Below are positions 42,410 through 51,666 of a stretch of 64,000 nt of DNA, piece by piece. A program made the translations under genes and the position numbers. How positions within the stretch are numbered: position 1 is the first letter of the stretch; the number at the start of each line of letters is the position of its first letter. Below the pieces are notes generated by a model that saw nothing but the letters and a program-made list of their open reading frames with translations, was not told where the DNA came from and did no database searches. The stretch lies in assembly GCF_900184895.1 (NCBI RefSeq), contig NZ_FXZK01000001.1, positions 1,178,001 through 1,242,000 of the forward strand. The letters run 5' to 3'. The stretch comes from Flavimaricola marinus (GTDB lineage Bacteria > Pseudomonadota > Alphaproteobacteria > Rhodobacterales > Rhodobacteraceae).

Positions 42410-43243
42410 TTACAGGTTCACCCACCAGGGCAGCTCGTAGTACCAATCCCACCAGATGATCCATTCGTCGAACCAGATGGTCCCCGAGATCACGATGCAG
42501 ATCGCCGACCACAGCCCCGCGTTCAGCGCCAGGAACAGCCCGACCCGGTGAATGCCGAGAGGTCCGACCGAATAGCCGATCAGATCGCGGAAATAGGTGT
42601 CTTCGTGATCCGGCGAGCGGATTTCGTCGCCCTTCTTGGACGGGTTGACCGCCGACAGCACCAGTGACCCGTGCAGCGCGAGTGCGACCGCCGTCACCCA
42701 GAAAAAGCTGATCGCGACCATATGTGCCGGGTTGTAGTGGAAGTTGCCGTAGGCGTAGCCCACGTTGTTCACCCAATCGAGGTGGCTGAAGATGCCATAG
42801 GGAAATCCGTATCCCCATGCCCCCATCAGCACCGGTCGGATCACGACCAGAGTCACGTAGGCAAGGATCGCGATGCTGAAGGCGAACGGCACGTGATAGC
42901 CGATCCCCAGCTTGCGGCAGATCTCGACCTCTCGCATCATCCAGCTGACGAAGGCCCCGATCGCGCAGATCGTGATGATCTGCCACAACCCGCCTTCGAG
43001 AAGCGGCGCGGCCCCCAGCCCGACCTCGAGCGACGGCGGATCAATCGAGATCAGCCAAGGGTTCCATGTGGGGCCTTGGCTGGCCCCGTAAAATATCAAG
43101 ATCGTCCCTAGTGCGGCGAAAAAGAACGCCGTGACTCCGAAGAAGCCCACGTAAAAAGGCCCCACCCAGAAGTCGAACAGATCCCCGCCAACCAGCGTCC
43201 CGCCACGGACCCGGTATTTTCTTTCGAAGCTGAGCTGAGCCAT
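42410..43243 (-). CDS. pufL: Reaction centre L subunit
   Basis: A 277-aa, five-helix subunit. It starts [21 protein letters not shown] and contains [51 protein letters not shown] and the QB-side [13 protein letters not shown]. With PufM it forms the photochemical core. Translation follows a structured pufA-pufL spacer. Confidence 0.98.
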   Translation of the reverse strand: MAQLSFERKYRVRGGTLVGGDLFDFWVGPFYVGFFGVTAFFFAALGTILIFYGASQGPTWNPWLISIDPPSLEVGLGAAPLLEGGLWQIITICAIGAFVSWMMREVEICRKLGIGYHVPFAFSIAILAYVTLVVIRPVLMGAWGYGFPYGIFSHLDWVNNVGYAYGNFHYNPAHMVAISFFWVTAVALALHGSLVLSAVNPSKKGDEIRSPDHEDTYFRDLIGYSVGPLGIHRVGLFLALNAGLWSAICIVISGTIWFDEWIIWWDWYYELPWWVNL

Positions 43244-43325
43244 CTTCCGTCTCCATCTATGGATGACGCCGTGGTCCTCTGGCCGAGGCTGGTGTCATTC
43301 CGCGTGCATTGTGTCGGGTTTGCTA

Positions 43326-43350
43326 CGGGCGGACGGCAATGGCCCGCCCG
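43326..43350 (-). promoter_or_regulatory. pufA-pufL intercistronic stem-loop
   Basis: CGGGCGG (43326-43332) pairs with CCGCCCG (43344-43350) around an 11-nt loop, 32 nt after the pufA stop. In Rhodobacter hairpins here protect the pufBA segment from 3' decay, giving excess LH1 over reaction centre; the same role is inferred. Confidence 0.6.
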
Positions 43351-43381
43351 CAGCTGTTTTCAAAGGCCGGGATCGACCTGG

Positions 43382-43540
43382 TTACATGTCGCCGCCGAAG
43401 GCGAGCGTGAACCAGTTGGTTTCCGGATTGCTGAGCAGGACGAGGTGAATCATCGCCGCGAGCAAGAACAGAAACACGCCCTGTGCCACGAACACGCGGC
43501 GCGGGTCGAAGATGAGCCAGATCTTGTAGAACTGTGCCAT
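43382..43540 (-). CDS. pufA: Light-harvesting 1 alpha subunit
   Basis: A 52-aa single-helix protein: [19 protein letters not shown], then the membrane helix with the bacteriochlorophyll ligand His in [10 protein letters not shown], then NPETNWF. The [16 protein letters not shown] start is diagnostic for LH1 alpha. It lies 15 nt after pufB. Confidence 0.96.
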   Translation of the reverse strand: MAQFYKIWLIFDPRRVFVAQGVFLFLLAAMIHLVLLSNPETNWFTLAFGGDM

Positions 43541-43555
43541 TTGGATGTTCCTTCC

Positions 43556-43711
43556 TTACCAGCTGAACCAGGGCAGTTTGATGTACGTCAGGATATGAGC
43601 CACGACGGCGACGATCGTGAAGATCGTGAACCCGCTCATATACACCGAGTGCAGTTCCTGCGCCTGCTCGTCAGTGAGACCTGTGAAGGACAGGTCGGTT
43701 TTATCAGCCAT
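43556..43711 (-). CDS. pufB: Light-harvesting 1 beta subunit
   Basis: A 51-aa protein: [20 protein letters not shown], then the helix with the ligand His in [30 protein letters not shown] and the LPWF ending are LH1 beta signatures. The start is at 43711, the first Met of the conserved N-terminus; an in-frame extension is not conserved. Confidence 0.96.
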   Translation of the reverse strand: MADKTDLSFTGLTDEQAQELHSVYMSGFTIFTIVAVVAHILTYIKLPWFSW

Positions 43712-43738
43712 GTTTTTCTCCAGAAAAATTGCACTGAT

Positions 43739-43784
43739 GCCGCAGGTCCCCTGCGGCCGGGTCACGACAGAGGCTCATCCTCTG
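43739..43784 (-). promoter_or_regulatory. Two hairpins in the pufQ-pufB spacer
   Basis: GCCGCAGG-TCC-CCTGCGGC (43739-43757) is a perfect 8-bp stem and CAGAGG-CTCAT-CCTCTG (43768-43784) a perfect 6-bp stem. Both lie 28-75 nt upstream of the pufB start. They are placed to define the 5' end of a processed pufBA mRNA, as known for Rhodobacter puf. Confidence 0.6.
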
Positions 43785-43842
43785 CCCTTGGTCCGTCAGC
43801 CCCCCGAAAGGGTCTGCCGAATGGGTGTGCCCTGGCGAATGC

Positions 43843-44067
43843 CTAGGCCGAAAAGATATGCGGCGTGATGATCCGGGCCTGTGTCCACGCGCGGGCGACC
43901 GGCCCCTTTTCGGGCAGAGTCAGCTGACGCAGCGCCGAGAGCGCCCATGTCAGCGTGGCCAGTGGCAGGGCCGCTAGAAAAATGATCCCGAAATAGGCGT
44001 AATATTCGCGCTTGGGCGGTGCGTGCCGCTCGCGCACCATCGGCGTATCCGTGGTGAAATCGCTCAT
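43843..44067 (-). CDS. pufQ: PufQ, bacteriochlorophyll supply protein
   Basis: A 74-aa protein with one membrane helix (YAYFGIIFLAALPLATLTWAL) after a basic REYY segment and a TLPEKGPVARAWTQARIITPHIFSA tail. Small size, topology and position between bchZ and pufB identify it. PufQ raises flux into bacteriochlorophyll in Rhodobacter. The ribosome-binding site GGGAGG overlaps the bchZ end, 3 nt from its stop. Confidence 0.9.
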   Translation of the reverse strand: MSDFTTDTPMVRERHAPPKREYYAYFGIIFLAALPLATLTWALSALRQLTLPEKGPVARAWTQARIITPHIFSA

Positions 44068-44070
44068 GTC

Positions 44071-45525
44071 TTATCCTCCCGTTTTCGGTTGAAGTGTTTG
44101 CACCGTTTCCAGCACCACCCGTTCGGCCCCGGCATCTAGCGCGGCCCGTTCGGCCGCGTCGCGCAGGCTCTTGGCCGCGGAAATCCGCGTCAGGATCGGG
44201 TGTGTGGCAACGATCTCGTCGAGCTTGGCCTGTGCATCCGCGTCCCACGGGAAATCCCGGCGGAGCGGCGTCAGCGTGGCGTCGGTCTGATCCATCTCCG
44301 TACCCAGCGGCAGGATGTGGAAGAGCGCATCAAAGAGGCCGTTGCAGACCTCCTGAATGAGGTAGGTCGCCCCGGCATAGCCCATGAACGGGGTGCCTGT
44401 GGCCCTGCGGATGGCAGCCCCCGGGAACGACGCCGGAATGAAGGCAGGCTGCGGTCCGTGCCCGCCCTTCATCTCGGCCATGTACATTTTCTCGTTGATC
44501 GAGCCCATCACGATGAGCGGTCGCTTGCTGTGCAGCATCGCGCGCACGTCGTCGTTGTTGGTCTTTTTCCCGCGGGTCCGGCTGACCGCAAAGGCGCAGG
44601 GAAAGCCCAGATCGTCCTCGAGGTATTTTCGGATGCCACGGGTATAGGTCTCGGTGCCGACCACGGCGAATTCGCAGGTGGCATAGAAATCCTGCGTGAC
44701 CGAGCGCCACAGATCCCAGACCGGCTTGATCGTGGAATGCTTTTCGCGCTCGATGAACGGCTCGGGGTCGAGGCCGGTCAGCTCGCCCAGCTTGCGCAGG
44801 AAACGGGTGGTGGAATCGATTCCGAAGGGGGCTTGCAGATAGGGCTTGCGCAGCACCTCGCACAGGCCGCGGCCAAATTCGCGATACATGCAGATGTTCA
44901 CATCGGCATTCACCAGATTGCGCATCTCGGCCAGATGCGCGCCCAGCGGCATCACCATGTTGACCTCGGCCCCGATGCCTTCGACGAGGCGGCGGATCTC
45001 GGCCAGATCGGAGGGCATGTTGAAGGTGCCATACATCGGCCCAAGGATATTGACGCGGGGGGCCGCGCCCTCTTCGCGCTTTTTCTCCGGCGGCATCCGG
45101 CCCTTGGTCATGCCGAATTCGGTAAAGATCCAGGTCATTGCGCGGTCGGCGCTTTCCCATTGATCCTCGTCGATCGTGCGCGGCAGAAAGCGCTGGATGT
45201 TGGTGCCCTGCGGGGTCACGCCGCCGCCAATCATCTCGGCGATAGAGCCTGTGACCACGACGGCCGGCAACGCCGGATCGAGCACCCCCCAGGCGCGCTT
45301 CATCGCGGCCTCGGTGCCCTCGCCCATCTCGGTTTCGCCCAATCCCGTCACCACGATCGGCAACTCATGGGGCGGCAATCCGTCGGTGTAGTGCAACACC
45401 GAGGTCACCGGCAGGTTCTCGCAACCCACCGGGCCGTCGATCACCACCTGCAGACCTTTGACGGCGCAAAACGCGTAGACAGCGCCCCAATATCCGCCCG
45501 CGCGGTCATGATCAGTAACTAGCAT
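44071..45525 (-). CDS. bchZ: Chlorophyllide a reductase, BchZ subunit
   Basis: A 484-aa NifK-like subunit starting [34 protein letters not shown] carries a cluster cysteine, and [20 protein letters not shown] and [13 protein letters not shown] are family sequence. With BchY and BchX it reduces ring B of chlorophyllide a. The puf promoters of Rhodobacter lie in the corresponding gene end. Confidence 0.96.
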   Translation of the reverse strand: MLVTDHDRAGGYWGAVYAFCAVKGLQVVIDGPVGCENLPVTSVLHYTDGLPPHELPIVVTGLGETEMGEGTEAAMKRAWGVLDPALPAVVVTGSIAEMIGGGVTPQGTNIQRFLPRTIDEDQWESADRAMTWIFTEFGMTKGRMPPEKKREEGAAPRVNILGPMYGTFNMPSDLAEIRRLVEGIGAEVNMVMPLGAHLAEMRNLVNADVNICMYREFGRGLCEVLRKPYLQAPFGIDSTTRFLRKLGELTGLDPEPFIEREKHSTIKPVWDLWRSVTQDFYATCEFAVVGTETYTRGIRKYLEDDLGFPCAFAVSRTRGKKTNNDDVRAMLHSKRPLIVMGSINEKMYMAEMKGGHGPQPAFIPASFPGAAIRRATGTPFMGYAGATYLIQEVCNGLFDALFHILPLGTEMDQTDATLTPLRRDFPWDADAQAKLDEIVATHPILTRISAAKSLRDAAERAALDAGAERVVLETVQTLQPKTGG

Positions 45526-45543
45526 GATGCACCCCGCGCCGAT

Positions 45544-45615
45544 TTCTTTGGGTCAGAAATATCCCGGGGTCCGGGGCGGAGCCCCGAAAAGGGGTGGGGG
45601 GGTGGGCCCCCCAGC
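45544..45615 (+). repeat. GC-rich palindromic repeat, copy C
   Basis: TTCTTTGGGTCAGAAATATC is followed by CCGGGGTCC, a GGGGC-GGA-GCCCC hairpin and a further GGGTGGGGGGGTGGG-CCCCCC arm. It lies in the 172-bp bchY-bchZ gap, right before the bchZ start. Confidence 0.75.
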
Positions 45616-45670
45616 GCATTTGCCATCGGCGTACGGCCGCAATTGGCCTTACCAATCGCTTTCCCGCACC

Positions 45671-45698
45671 ACGCGGAATTTATGTTTAAATTCCGCGT
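45671..45698 (-). other. 11-bp AT-rich stem-loop at the bchY stop
   Basis: ACGCGGAATTT (45671-45681) pairs perfectly with AAATTCCGCGT (45688-45698) around a 6-nt loop; its edge overlaps the bchY stop codon. No T-run follows in the bchZ direction, so it looks like an mRNA-processing or stabilising hairpin rather than a terminator. Confidence 0.6.
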
Positions 45699-47329
45699 CA
45701 TATCATCTGCTCCGCCGCCGCCGCACGGGCCTGCTTGTCGAGCTTTTTCTGATGCTGGGCGCGGAAATCGGGGCGCAGGTTGGGGCTACCTTCCCAGACG
45801 CCGGCGGTATCGCCCGCACCGACGCCTTCGAAGAAGGCTTTCATCCGGTCCATCCGGTCTTTGCCCGCGATGGCTGCATTGACCACCTGGCCGAGGCTGC
45901 CTGCACCGGCTGGCCCCATCAGGGGCCGCGCCGAGATCAGGTTGGTGAAGTAGAGCGCCGGGATCGCCAGTTCCTTGGCCTTTTGCACGACGGGGGTCGT
46001 TCCGATGGCCAGATCGGGTTTGATCGCTTCCATCGCCGACAGATCGTCTTCCAGCGAGGCGCGGTATTTCACCGTCACGCCCTTGGCGCGAAGCCACTCC
46101 GCATCCGCAGCGGACCAAGGCGTTTTCGGGCAGGCGGTGCCGACATAGGGCACATTCGCCCCGCTTTCGATCAGCAGCCGCGCCACCAGAAGCTCGGAGC
46201 CTTCGTAGCCCGACAGCGTGATCGTTCCGTTGATCGGTGCGCCTCCGAGCGCCCCTTTGATCGCGGGCAGAAAAGCGTTTTGCGCGGCGGCGATTTGGGC
46301 GGCGGGAACGTTGAACGCCTCGCCGATGCCGGCCAGCCAAGCGGCGGTGCCGTCGTGACCGACGGGGGCGCTGCCCACCACCGGCCGCCCTGCCGCCTGA
46401 AATTCGCGGATCGCGGCGGTGTAGAACGGATGGATCGCGGCCACGGCGCCGCAATCGAGCGCGGCATAAAGCTCGCGCCATTCGCGGGTCGGCACGACCG
46501 GCCCGGCGGCGAGCCCCATCGGGGCCAGCATCGCGCCGATCATCATCGGGTCCGCCGGGAACATCTCGCCCAGAAGCGCCACGGTCGGCCGGTCGGATTT
46601 GCCGCCGACCGGGGCTTGGACCGGGCCTGCCTTGATCTCTTCGCGGGCGTAGTTGAGCATCGCGCCGGCGAGCACATCCTTGGCCTCGGCATGGGTCGGA
46701 ATGCCGAAACCCGGCACGTCGATGCCGACGATCCGCACGCCGTTGATCTCGCGCGGCAGCAGCCGCAGCGGCACGCCGGAGGCCGTCGGCACGCAGAGGT
46801 TGGTCATGACGATGGCGTCATACCGATCCGGGTCCGCCAGATCGTGGACGCTTTCGCGGATGTCCTCGAACAGCTTGCCGGTGACCAGCGTTTCGGAGTT
46901 GAACGGCACGTAGCCAACCGACCGCCGCGCACCGTAGAAATGCGACACGAAGGTGAGCCCGTAGACGCAGCAGGCCGAGCCGGAGAGGACCGTCGCCACC
47001 CGCTTCATCCGAAGGCCGACCCGTAGCGACCCGAAGGCCGGACACATGGACTGTGGCTGGTCGTGTGGGCCCACCGGGTAGTCGGTGGCGTAGCGGTCGA
47101 GGATTTCGGACTGGCCTGCGGCGCGGGCCGCCTTTGCCATTTCGTCCTTGGAGTTGCAGCCGCCGGTTGGGGGCTCTGCCCCCGACGCTGACGCGTCTCC
47201 CCCGGGATATTTCTGACCCAAAGAAGGTGAGGCCGATGTATCCCGCGACGTCGGTTCCGACGCCGGCGTTACGACGACATTGCCGTCGGCGTCTTTGCTG
47301 ACTTCATATCCCTGCGCACCGTCATGCAT
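45698..47329 (-). CDS. bchY: Chlorophyllide a reductase, BchY subunit
   Basis: A 543-aa NifD-like subunit, about 45 residues longer than the ~500 usual for Rhodobacter BchY. Conserved sequence begins near EMAKAARAAGQSE (63-75) and includes HDQPQSMCPAFGSLRVGLRM, LSGSACCVYGLTFVSHFYG and TNLCVPTASGVP. Residues ~35-56 are encoded by repeat copy D, read in frame. The start at 47329 has GGAG upstream. An internal ATG at 47140 with AAGGA upstream would exclude the repeat and is the main alternative. Confidence 0.93.
   Translation of the reverse strand: MHDGAQGYEVSKDADGNVVVTPASEPTSRDTSASPSLGQKYPGGDASASGAEPPTGGCNSKDEMAKAARAAGQSEILDRYATDYPVGPHDQPQSMCPAFGSLRVGLRMKRVATVLSGSACCVYGLTFVSHFYGARRSVGYVPFNSETLVTGKLFEDIRESVHDLADPDRYDAIVMTNLCVPTASGVPLRLLPREINGVRIVGIDVPGFGIPTHAEAKDVLAGAMLNYAREEIKAGPVQAPVGGKSDRPTVALLGEMFPADPMMIGAMLAPMGLAAGPVVPTREWRELYAALDCGAVAAIHPFYTAAIREFQAAGRPVVGSAPVGHDGTAAWLAGIGEAFNVPAAQIAAAQNAFLPAIKGALGGAPINGTITLSGYEGSELLVARLLIESGANVPYVGTACPKTPWSAADAEWLRAKGVTVKYRASLEDDLSAMEAIKPDLAIGTTPVVQKAKELAIPALYFTNLISARPLMGPAGAGSLGQVVNAAIAGKDRMDRMKAFFEGVGAGDTAGVWEGSPNLRPDFRAQHQKKLDKQARAAAAEQMI
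47166..47226 (-). repeat. GC-rich palindromic repeat, copy D, inside the bchY reading frame
   Basis: On the minus strand it reads CTTCTTTGGGTCAGAAATAT, CCCGGGGGAGACGCG, then a GGGGG-CAGAG-CCCCC hairpin. It has the same structure as copies A-C. It is translated in frame as [19 protein letters not shown] in the extended BchY N-terminus, unlike the other four copies, which lie between genes. Confidence 0.75.
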
Positions 47330-47438
47330 GGCGCGGCTCCGACTTTTGGATGTCGCGCAGCAGTTTGGCGATCTGCTCGGGCCGAGCGTTCGCCAGCATT
47401 TGCAGGACGGACTCGGGGATTTGCCGATCAGGCGTCAT
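47322..47438 (-). CDS. Candidate 38-aa small protein between bchX and bchY
   Basis: An ATG at 47438 opens a 38-codon frame: [20 protein letters not shown], then EQIAKLLRDIQKSEPRHA. It begins inside bchX (11-nt overlap) and ends inside bchY (8-nt overlap), as expected for translational coupling. The peptide is compact and amphipathic-helical, with hydrophobic residues spaced 3-4 apart. I do not recognise a family. It could be a chance frame that nonetheless fills the gap exactly. Confidence 0.5.
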   Translation of the reverse strand: MTPDRQIPESVLQMLANARPEQIAKLLRDIQKSEPRHA

Positions 47439-48432
47439 CGTAGATCACCTCTAGGCTTTCCTGAATCGCGCCGTATTTGCCCCGCATGTCGGTGGCGGTG
47501 GCAGGCACAAGTTCGTAGTCGCCGCCCGTGTCTTTGCTGTCGAAAAGGCCCAGGAGACCGTCCTGGTCGAGCGGCGTCGGCCGCACCGGCGGTGCGATGC
47601 CGACCGCCTCTGCCAACCCCGCGAACATCGGCCCCCACTTGCTCTCGTTGGTGCCGACGATTTGGTAGTTCGCCGATTTCTTGCGCAGGTCGTCGTCTTG
47701 CGGGATGGCCGCAAGCACCGGGATGTCGACCGCTTTGGCAAAGGCCTGCGCCTCGCCTGTGCCGTCGTCCTTGTTGATCACGAGACCCGCGACCCCGACA
47801 TTGCCGCCGAGTTTGCGGAAGTATTCCACCGCCGAGCAGACGTTGTTTGCCACGTAGAGCGATTGCAGATCGTTCGAGCCGACGAGGATCACCTTTTGCG
47901 CCATGTCCCGCGCGATCGGCAGCCCGAAGCCGCCGCAGACCACGTCGCCCAGAAAATCGAGCAGCACGTAGTCGAAATCCCAATCGTGGAACCCGAGCTT
48001 TTCCAAGAGCTCGAACCCGTGGATGATCCCGCGTCCGCCGCAGCCGCGTCCGACCTCTGGCCCGCCAAGCTCCATCGCGAAGACGCCGCCTCGCTTGAAG
48101 CAGACATCGCCGATGGCGACTTCTTCGCCCGCCAGCTTTTTCTTGGACGAGGTCTCGATGATCGTGGGACACGCCTTGCCACCGAACAGCAGCGAAGTGG
48201 TGTCGGATTTCGGATCGCAGCCGATCAGCAGGACCCGTTTGCCCATCTCGGCCATCATGTGGCTGAGGTTGGCCAGCGTGAAGCTTTTGCCGATCCCTCC
48301 CTTGCCATAGATCGCGATGATCTGGGTGTGCTTGGTCGGCTCGCCCTGCGGCACTTCGAGAGAGGGCTCTTGGCTGGCCTCGTCGCGCAGGCGCTTGTCG
48401 AAATCCTTCAGATTCGGCACTTCGTCTTTCAT
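47428..48432 (-). CDS. bchX: Chlorophyllide a reductase, BchX subunit
   Basis: A 334-aa NifH-like ATPase. The P-loop is [14 protein letters not shown] at 42-55, and the [4Fe-4S] cysteines lie in GRGCGGRGI and [10 protein letters not shown]. It donates electrons to BchY-BchZ. The ATG overlaps the bchC stop by 4 nt. Confidence 0.97.
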   Translation of the reverse strand: MKDEVPNLKDFDKRLRDEASQEPSLEVPQGEPTKHTQIIAIYGKGGIGKSFTLANLSHMMAEMGKRVLLIGCDPKSDTTSLLFGGKACPTIIETSSKKKLAGEEVAIGDVCFKRGGVFAMELGGPEVGRGCGGRGIIHGFELLEKLGFHDWDFDYVLLDFLGDVVCGGFGLPIARDMAQKVILVGSNDLQSLYVANNVCSAVEYFRKLGGNVGVAGLVINKDDGTGEAQAFAKAVDIPVLAAIPQDDDLRKKSANYQIVGTNESKWGPMFAGLAEAVGIAPPVRPTPLDQDGLLGLFDSKDTGGDYELVPATATDMRGKYGAIQESLEVIYDDA

Positions 48433-49370
48433 GCGACGTTCTCCCAGTCGAGTATCATTTTCAGGCAGGCGGGGTCGGTAAAGGCCTGCTCATAGGCCGA
48501 TGCCGCATCCGTTGCCGGACGTGTGTGCGTGATCAGATCGTCGAGCCGGAGCGTCCCGCTTTCGACGAGCGCGCGTGTGGCGATCATGTCGTCGGCGGCC
48601 CATTCGGCGGCGATCCGGAACCGCGCCTCTTTCATGAAGGCGGGCGGAAAGGCGAATTGCAGCGGCTGGGTGTAGAACCCGGCGAGGACGACTTCGCCGC
48701 CCTTGGCGATGCGCCCGACCAGATCGTTGAGCAGGTCGGCCTGCCCGGAGGCGTCGTAAATCGCGGTGTAGTCGCGGCGCGGATCGGCATCGGGGTGGAT
48801 CACCTCGTAGCCTGAAGCACCCGTGGTTCGGCTTGGATCGATTTCCCAGACGGTGGGCGGTGGGGCCCCTGCGGCGACCGTCAGCCGCGCGAGAAGCCGT
48901 CCGAGCACGCCGTGACCGACGATCAGATCGGGAACGGTCTTGCCCGGCCCGGCCATCGCGTGCCGCGCCGTGGCGGCCAGCGCCAGGAGCGCCCCGTCGG
49001 CCTGAAGCGCGCCGTCGATCCGCGTGACTCGGCTCGCCTTCGTGACCAGCCGACGTGCGGCCCCGCCAAACAGCCCATGCGCCCCGAGATAGCAGGAGGC
49101 CCCGGGCACGAAGACCCGCGTACCGACCCGAAATCCGGTATCGGCGCCGGCCTCGACGACTTCGCCCGCGGCCTCGTAGCCAGGGACGAGCGGATAGCCC
49201 ATGCCGGGGAACGGCGGCATCTCGCCCGACCAGAACAGCTTTTCCGTTCCGGTCGAGATGCCGGAATGCGTGATCTGCACAACGAGGTCGTCCGGCTCCG
49301 GCGCCACCAACGGCACGGAGTCGAGCGACAACGCGCCGGGTGCGCTTAGGATGACGGCCTTGGTGTCCAT
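48429..49370 (-). CDS. bchC: Bacteriochlorophyllide a dehydrogenase (3-hydroxyethyl)
   Basis: A 313-aa MDR-family dehydrogenase that oxidises the C3 hydroxyethyl to acetyl, the step that makes bacteriochlorophyll a. [32 protein letters not shown] and [13 protein letters not shown] (nucleotide-binding) are typical. First gene of bchCXYZ; paired PpsR sites lie 66-110 nt upstream. Confidence 0.95.
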   Translation of the reverse strand: MDTKAVILSAPGALSLDSVPLVAPEPDDLVVQITHSGISTGTEKLFWSGEMPPFPGMGYPLVPGYEAAGEVVEAGADTGFRVGTRVFVPGASCYLGAHGLFGGAARRLVTKASRVTRIDGALQADGALLALAATARHAMAGPGKTVPDLIVGHGVLGRLLARLTVAAGAPPPTVWEIDPSRTTGASGYEVIHPDADPRRDYTAIYDASGQADLLNDLVGRIAKGGEVVLAGFYTQPLQFAFPPAFMKEARFRIAAEWAADDMIATRALVESGTLRLDDLITHTRPATDAASAYEQAFTDPACLKMILDWENVA

Positions 49371-49435
49371 CGATCTCTCCCCTTGCTGCCATTTTCGTCG
49401 ACACCGATTCCATCGAACCGGGTGACATGGCGTGC

Positions 49436-49479
49436 TGTAAGTTTAACCTTACATATCAATCTGTCAATTATAATGGACA
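49436..49479. promoter_or_regulatory. Tandem PpsR sites over the bchC promoter
   Basis: TGTAAGTTTAACCTTACA (49436-49453) and TGTCAATTATAATGGACA (49462-49479) are perfect TGT-N12-ACA sites 8 bp apart. On the minus strand the distal one supplies TTGACA (-35), and 16 bp on the proximal one contains TAAACT (-10). Both core promoter elements would be covered by repressor, as in Rhodobacter capsulatus bchC. Confidence 0.92.
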
Positions 49480-49487
49480 GTCGGCTG

Positions 49488-50624
49488 TCAATCTGCCCTG
49501 ACAGCCTGCAAAACCGACGTCACGAAGGGGCGCCGTACCGGGCTGAGCCGGAGGTGCGTAAAGCCGGCGGCATGGAGAAGGGCCGAGATCTCATCCGCCG
49601 AGCGGGCCCGGCCTGTCTGCATCGCCATGCAATAGAGCGCGAAATAGGCGTCGCCCGCCCGTTCGGGCCGGTCGCCCCCGGTCATCGGCTCCGACACGAT
49701 GAGCCGCCCGCCCTTGGGCAAGGCGGCGTGAACGGCGCTCAGCAAGCGCGCGACGGTGGCGTCGCTGTGATCGTAGAGCACCCGTATCAGGCTGATCGCA
49801 TCCATCCCCTTCGGCAGCGGCTGATCCCGGAACGAACCGGGCACGATGGTCAAAGCGTGATCCATCGCGTCAAAGCGGCTGCGCGCGGCGGGGGCCACGG
49901 CGGGCAGATCGAACAGGGTTAGCGCGATATCGGGGCTGGCGCGGGCCACGGCGGCGAGGAACGCCCCGGTGCCGCCGCCCACGTCCATCAGGCTGCGCAC
50001 ACCTCTGAGGTCTACGGCGGCCAGCGTGTCCTCTGCGACGAGCGTCTGGCTGTCGGCCATGAGCCGCGAGTATCGCTCGGCCGTCGCCGGATCGGTGGCC
50101 GCCCCGGCGCCAAAGACATAGGGCCAGAAATCGGCCAGTTCGGTGACTGTCTGCCCGCGAAAGAACTCCACCGGATCGGACAGATCGCGATAGAGCACTT
50201 CGTGGTGGCGGATCATCTCGGCCAATCCCGGCACCCCGGTCAACGCCGCCCCGCGCCGGGTCAGTCCAAAGCGGCCGTCGCGCTTGCGCTTGAGCAGGCC
50301 CAGCGCCGCGCCGCCATTGAGCAACACAAGCATCCGCTCCGTCGGAACCGACGCGACCCGGCCCAGATGCTCTGCATCCTGCGGCCCGGCCAACAGGAGG
50401 TGCGGTATCTCGAACGCCACCAGAGCCGACAGGATCTGCGAATGACAGAACCCCGCCACCAGATCGAACATCGCCTCGCCCTCGGCCCGCACGATCCGGC
50501 GGGTCAGCGGAAACCGCGCCGCCCAAGCCTGAAACCCGCGAGATGCCACGAGCCGATTGACCCAGCCGCCAGCTTGCCTCTGCCCGACGGGCGGGCTTCG
50601 CAGGGGGGCGGGGATATCGCTCAC
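49488..50624 (-). CDS. crtF: Demethylspheroidene O-methyltransferase
   Basis: A 378-aa O-methyltransferase that methylates the tertiary hydroxyl of demethylspheroidene. It has a dimerisation-type N-terminal domain and a SAM loop MDVGGGTGAFLAAVARASP, then DQPLPKGMDAISLIRVLYDH. The GTG at 50624 starts it (MSDIPAPLRS), with GAAGAG upstream. It follows crtE by 43 nt, and its stop abuts the bchC operators, so crtEF and bchCXYZ-puf may be transcribed as a superoperon. Confidence 0.94.
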   Translation of the reverse strand: MSDIPAPLRSPPVGQRQAGGWVNRLVASRGFQAWAARFPLTRRIVRAEGEAMFDLVAGFCHSQILSALVAFEIPHLLLAGPQDAEHLGRVASVPTERMLVLLNGGAALGLLKRKRDGRFGLTRRGAALTGVPGLAEMIRHHEVLYRDLSDPVEFFRGQTVTELADFWPYVFGAGAATDPATAERYSRLMADSQTLVAEDTLAAVDLRGVRSLMDVGGGTGAFLAAVARASPDIALTLFDLPAVAPAARSRFDAMDHALTIVPGSFRDQPLPKGMDAISLIRVLYDHSDATVARLLSAVHAALPKGGRLIVSEPMTGGDRPERAGDAYFALYCMAMQTGRARSADEISALLHAAGFTHLRLSPVRRPFVTSVLQAVRAD

Positions 50625-50667
50625 GGGTGTCTCTTCATCTTGGCAAGAAAACTCATGGCGCCACGTC

Positions 50668-51549
50668 CTACTCCCCGGGAACGGTGAGTTTGGCGCGCGC
50701 CGCTGCGGGCACGAGGCGGTCCGCGTAGGCCCGCACCATCTGCGCCAGGCCCGCTTCGCCGGGGCAGGCCGGGATCGACGAAATCGCCCCGGCCAGAATG
50801 TCGTCCAGCCGGCCGACGGCGCCGCGCACCCCCAAAAGCGTGACCGCATTGGGCCGACCGTGCAGGTCGTCCTGCCCTGCCGGTTTGCCCAACTCGCCCT
50901 CGTCGCAGAGCGCGTCGCGCAGGTCGTCGGCCACTTGAAACGCCTCGCCGATGCGGGCGCCGAGTTCTTCCCAAGGCTCTGCCTCTTGCCCGGCCGCAAT
51001 CGCCCCCATCTGGGTGGCGGCGATGAACAGCGCCCCGGTCTTGGACTGGTGGTAGGCCGAGAGGTCGATGTCGTCCTCGCTCTCCCATCCCTGCCCGGCG
51101 CAGATGCCCCCCGGCATCCCCGTCCGCCGCCCAAGGACCGAGATCAGCCCGAGCGCCCGCGCCGGATCGTTGATCCCGGCCTGTGCCAGCACTTCGAACC
51201 CCATCACGATCAGGCTGTCACCGCAGAGCAGCGCCAGCGGTTGCGAGAACGCCCGGTGCACCGACGGTTTGCCCCGCCTCGTATCCGCATCGTCGAACAT
51301 CGGCAGGTCGTCATGCACGAGGCTGGCGCAGTGGATCAGTTCCAGTGCGGCCGCGGCCGCATCGGTCAGTTCCGGCCTGTCGTCTCCACAGGCCCGCGCG
51401 ACGGATACGAGGATCGTCGGCCGGATCCGCGCCCCGCCCGGCGTGACCGCGTATTCGAGGGCCGCGGCCAGTTTCGGCGGCGTGGTGCCCCTTTGACCGG
51501 CCCGAATGGCGGCGGTGACGGCGGCGTCGATCCGTGCGGCTGTGCTCAT
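50668..51549 (-). CDS. crtE: Geranylgeranyl diphosphate synthase
   Basis: A 293-aa trans-prenyltransferase supplying GGPP for carotenoids and the bacteriochlorophyll tail. The first Asp-rich motif is HDDLPMFDDADTRRG near 80-94 and the second is FQVADDLRDALCDEGE near 210. AAGGA precedes the ATG. Divergent from crtD across two PpsR sites. Confidence 0.95.
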   Translation of the reverse strand: MSTAARIDAAVTAAIRAGQRGTTPPKLAAALEYAVTPGGARIRPTILVSVARACGDDRPELTDAAAAALELIHCASLVHDDLPMFDDADTRRGKPSVHRAFSQPLALLCGDSLIVMGFEVLAQAGINDPARALGLISVLGRRTGMPGGICAGQGWESEDDIDLSAYHQSKTGALFIAATQMGAIAAGQEAEPWEELGARIGEAFQVADDLRDALCDEGELGKPAGQDDLHGRPNAVTLLGVRGAVGRLDDILAGAISSIPACPGEAGLAQMVRAYADRLVPAAARAKLTVPGE

Positions 51550-51582
51550 GAGGCGGTCCTTGTTCAGCGGCGGCTTTGGGTG

Positions 51583-51625
51583 TGTCACCCATTTTGGACA
51601 GTCATTGTGTAAACCAGACTGGACA
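51583..51625. promoter_or_regulatory. Tandem PpsR sites between crtE and crtD
   Basis: TGTCACCCATTTTGGACA (51583-51600) and TGTAAACCAGACTGGACA (51608-51625) are perfect TGT-N12-ACA sites 7 bp apart in the 117-bp divergent spacer, placed to repress both crtEF and crtDC. Confidence 0.92.
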
Positions 51626-51666
51626 GTTTTCCATTCCGAGTCAACAATCACCCCAAGGAGGAGTGC

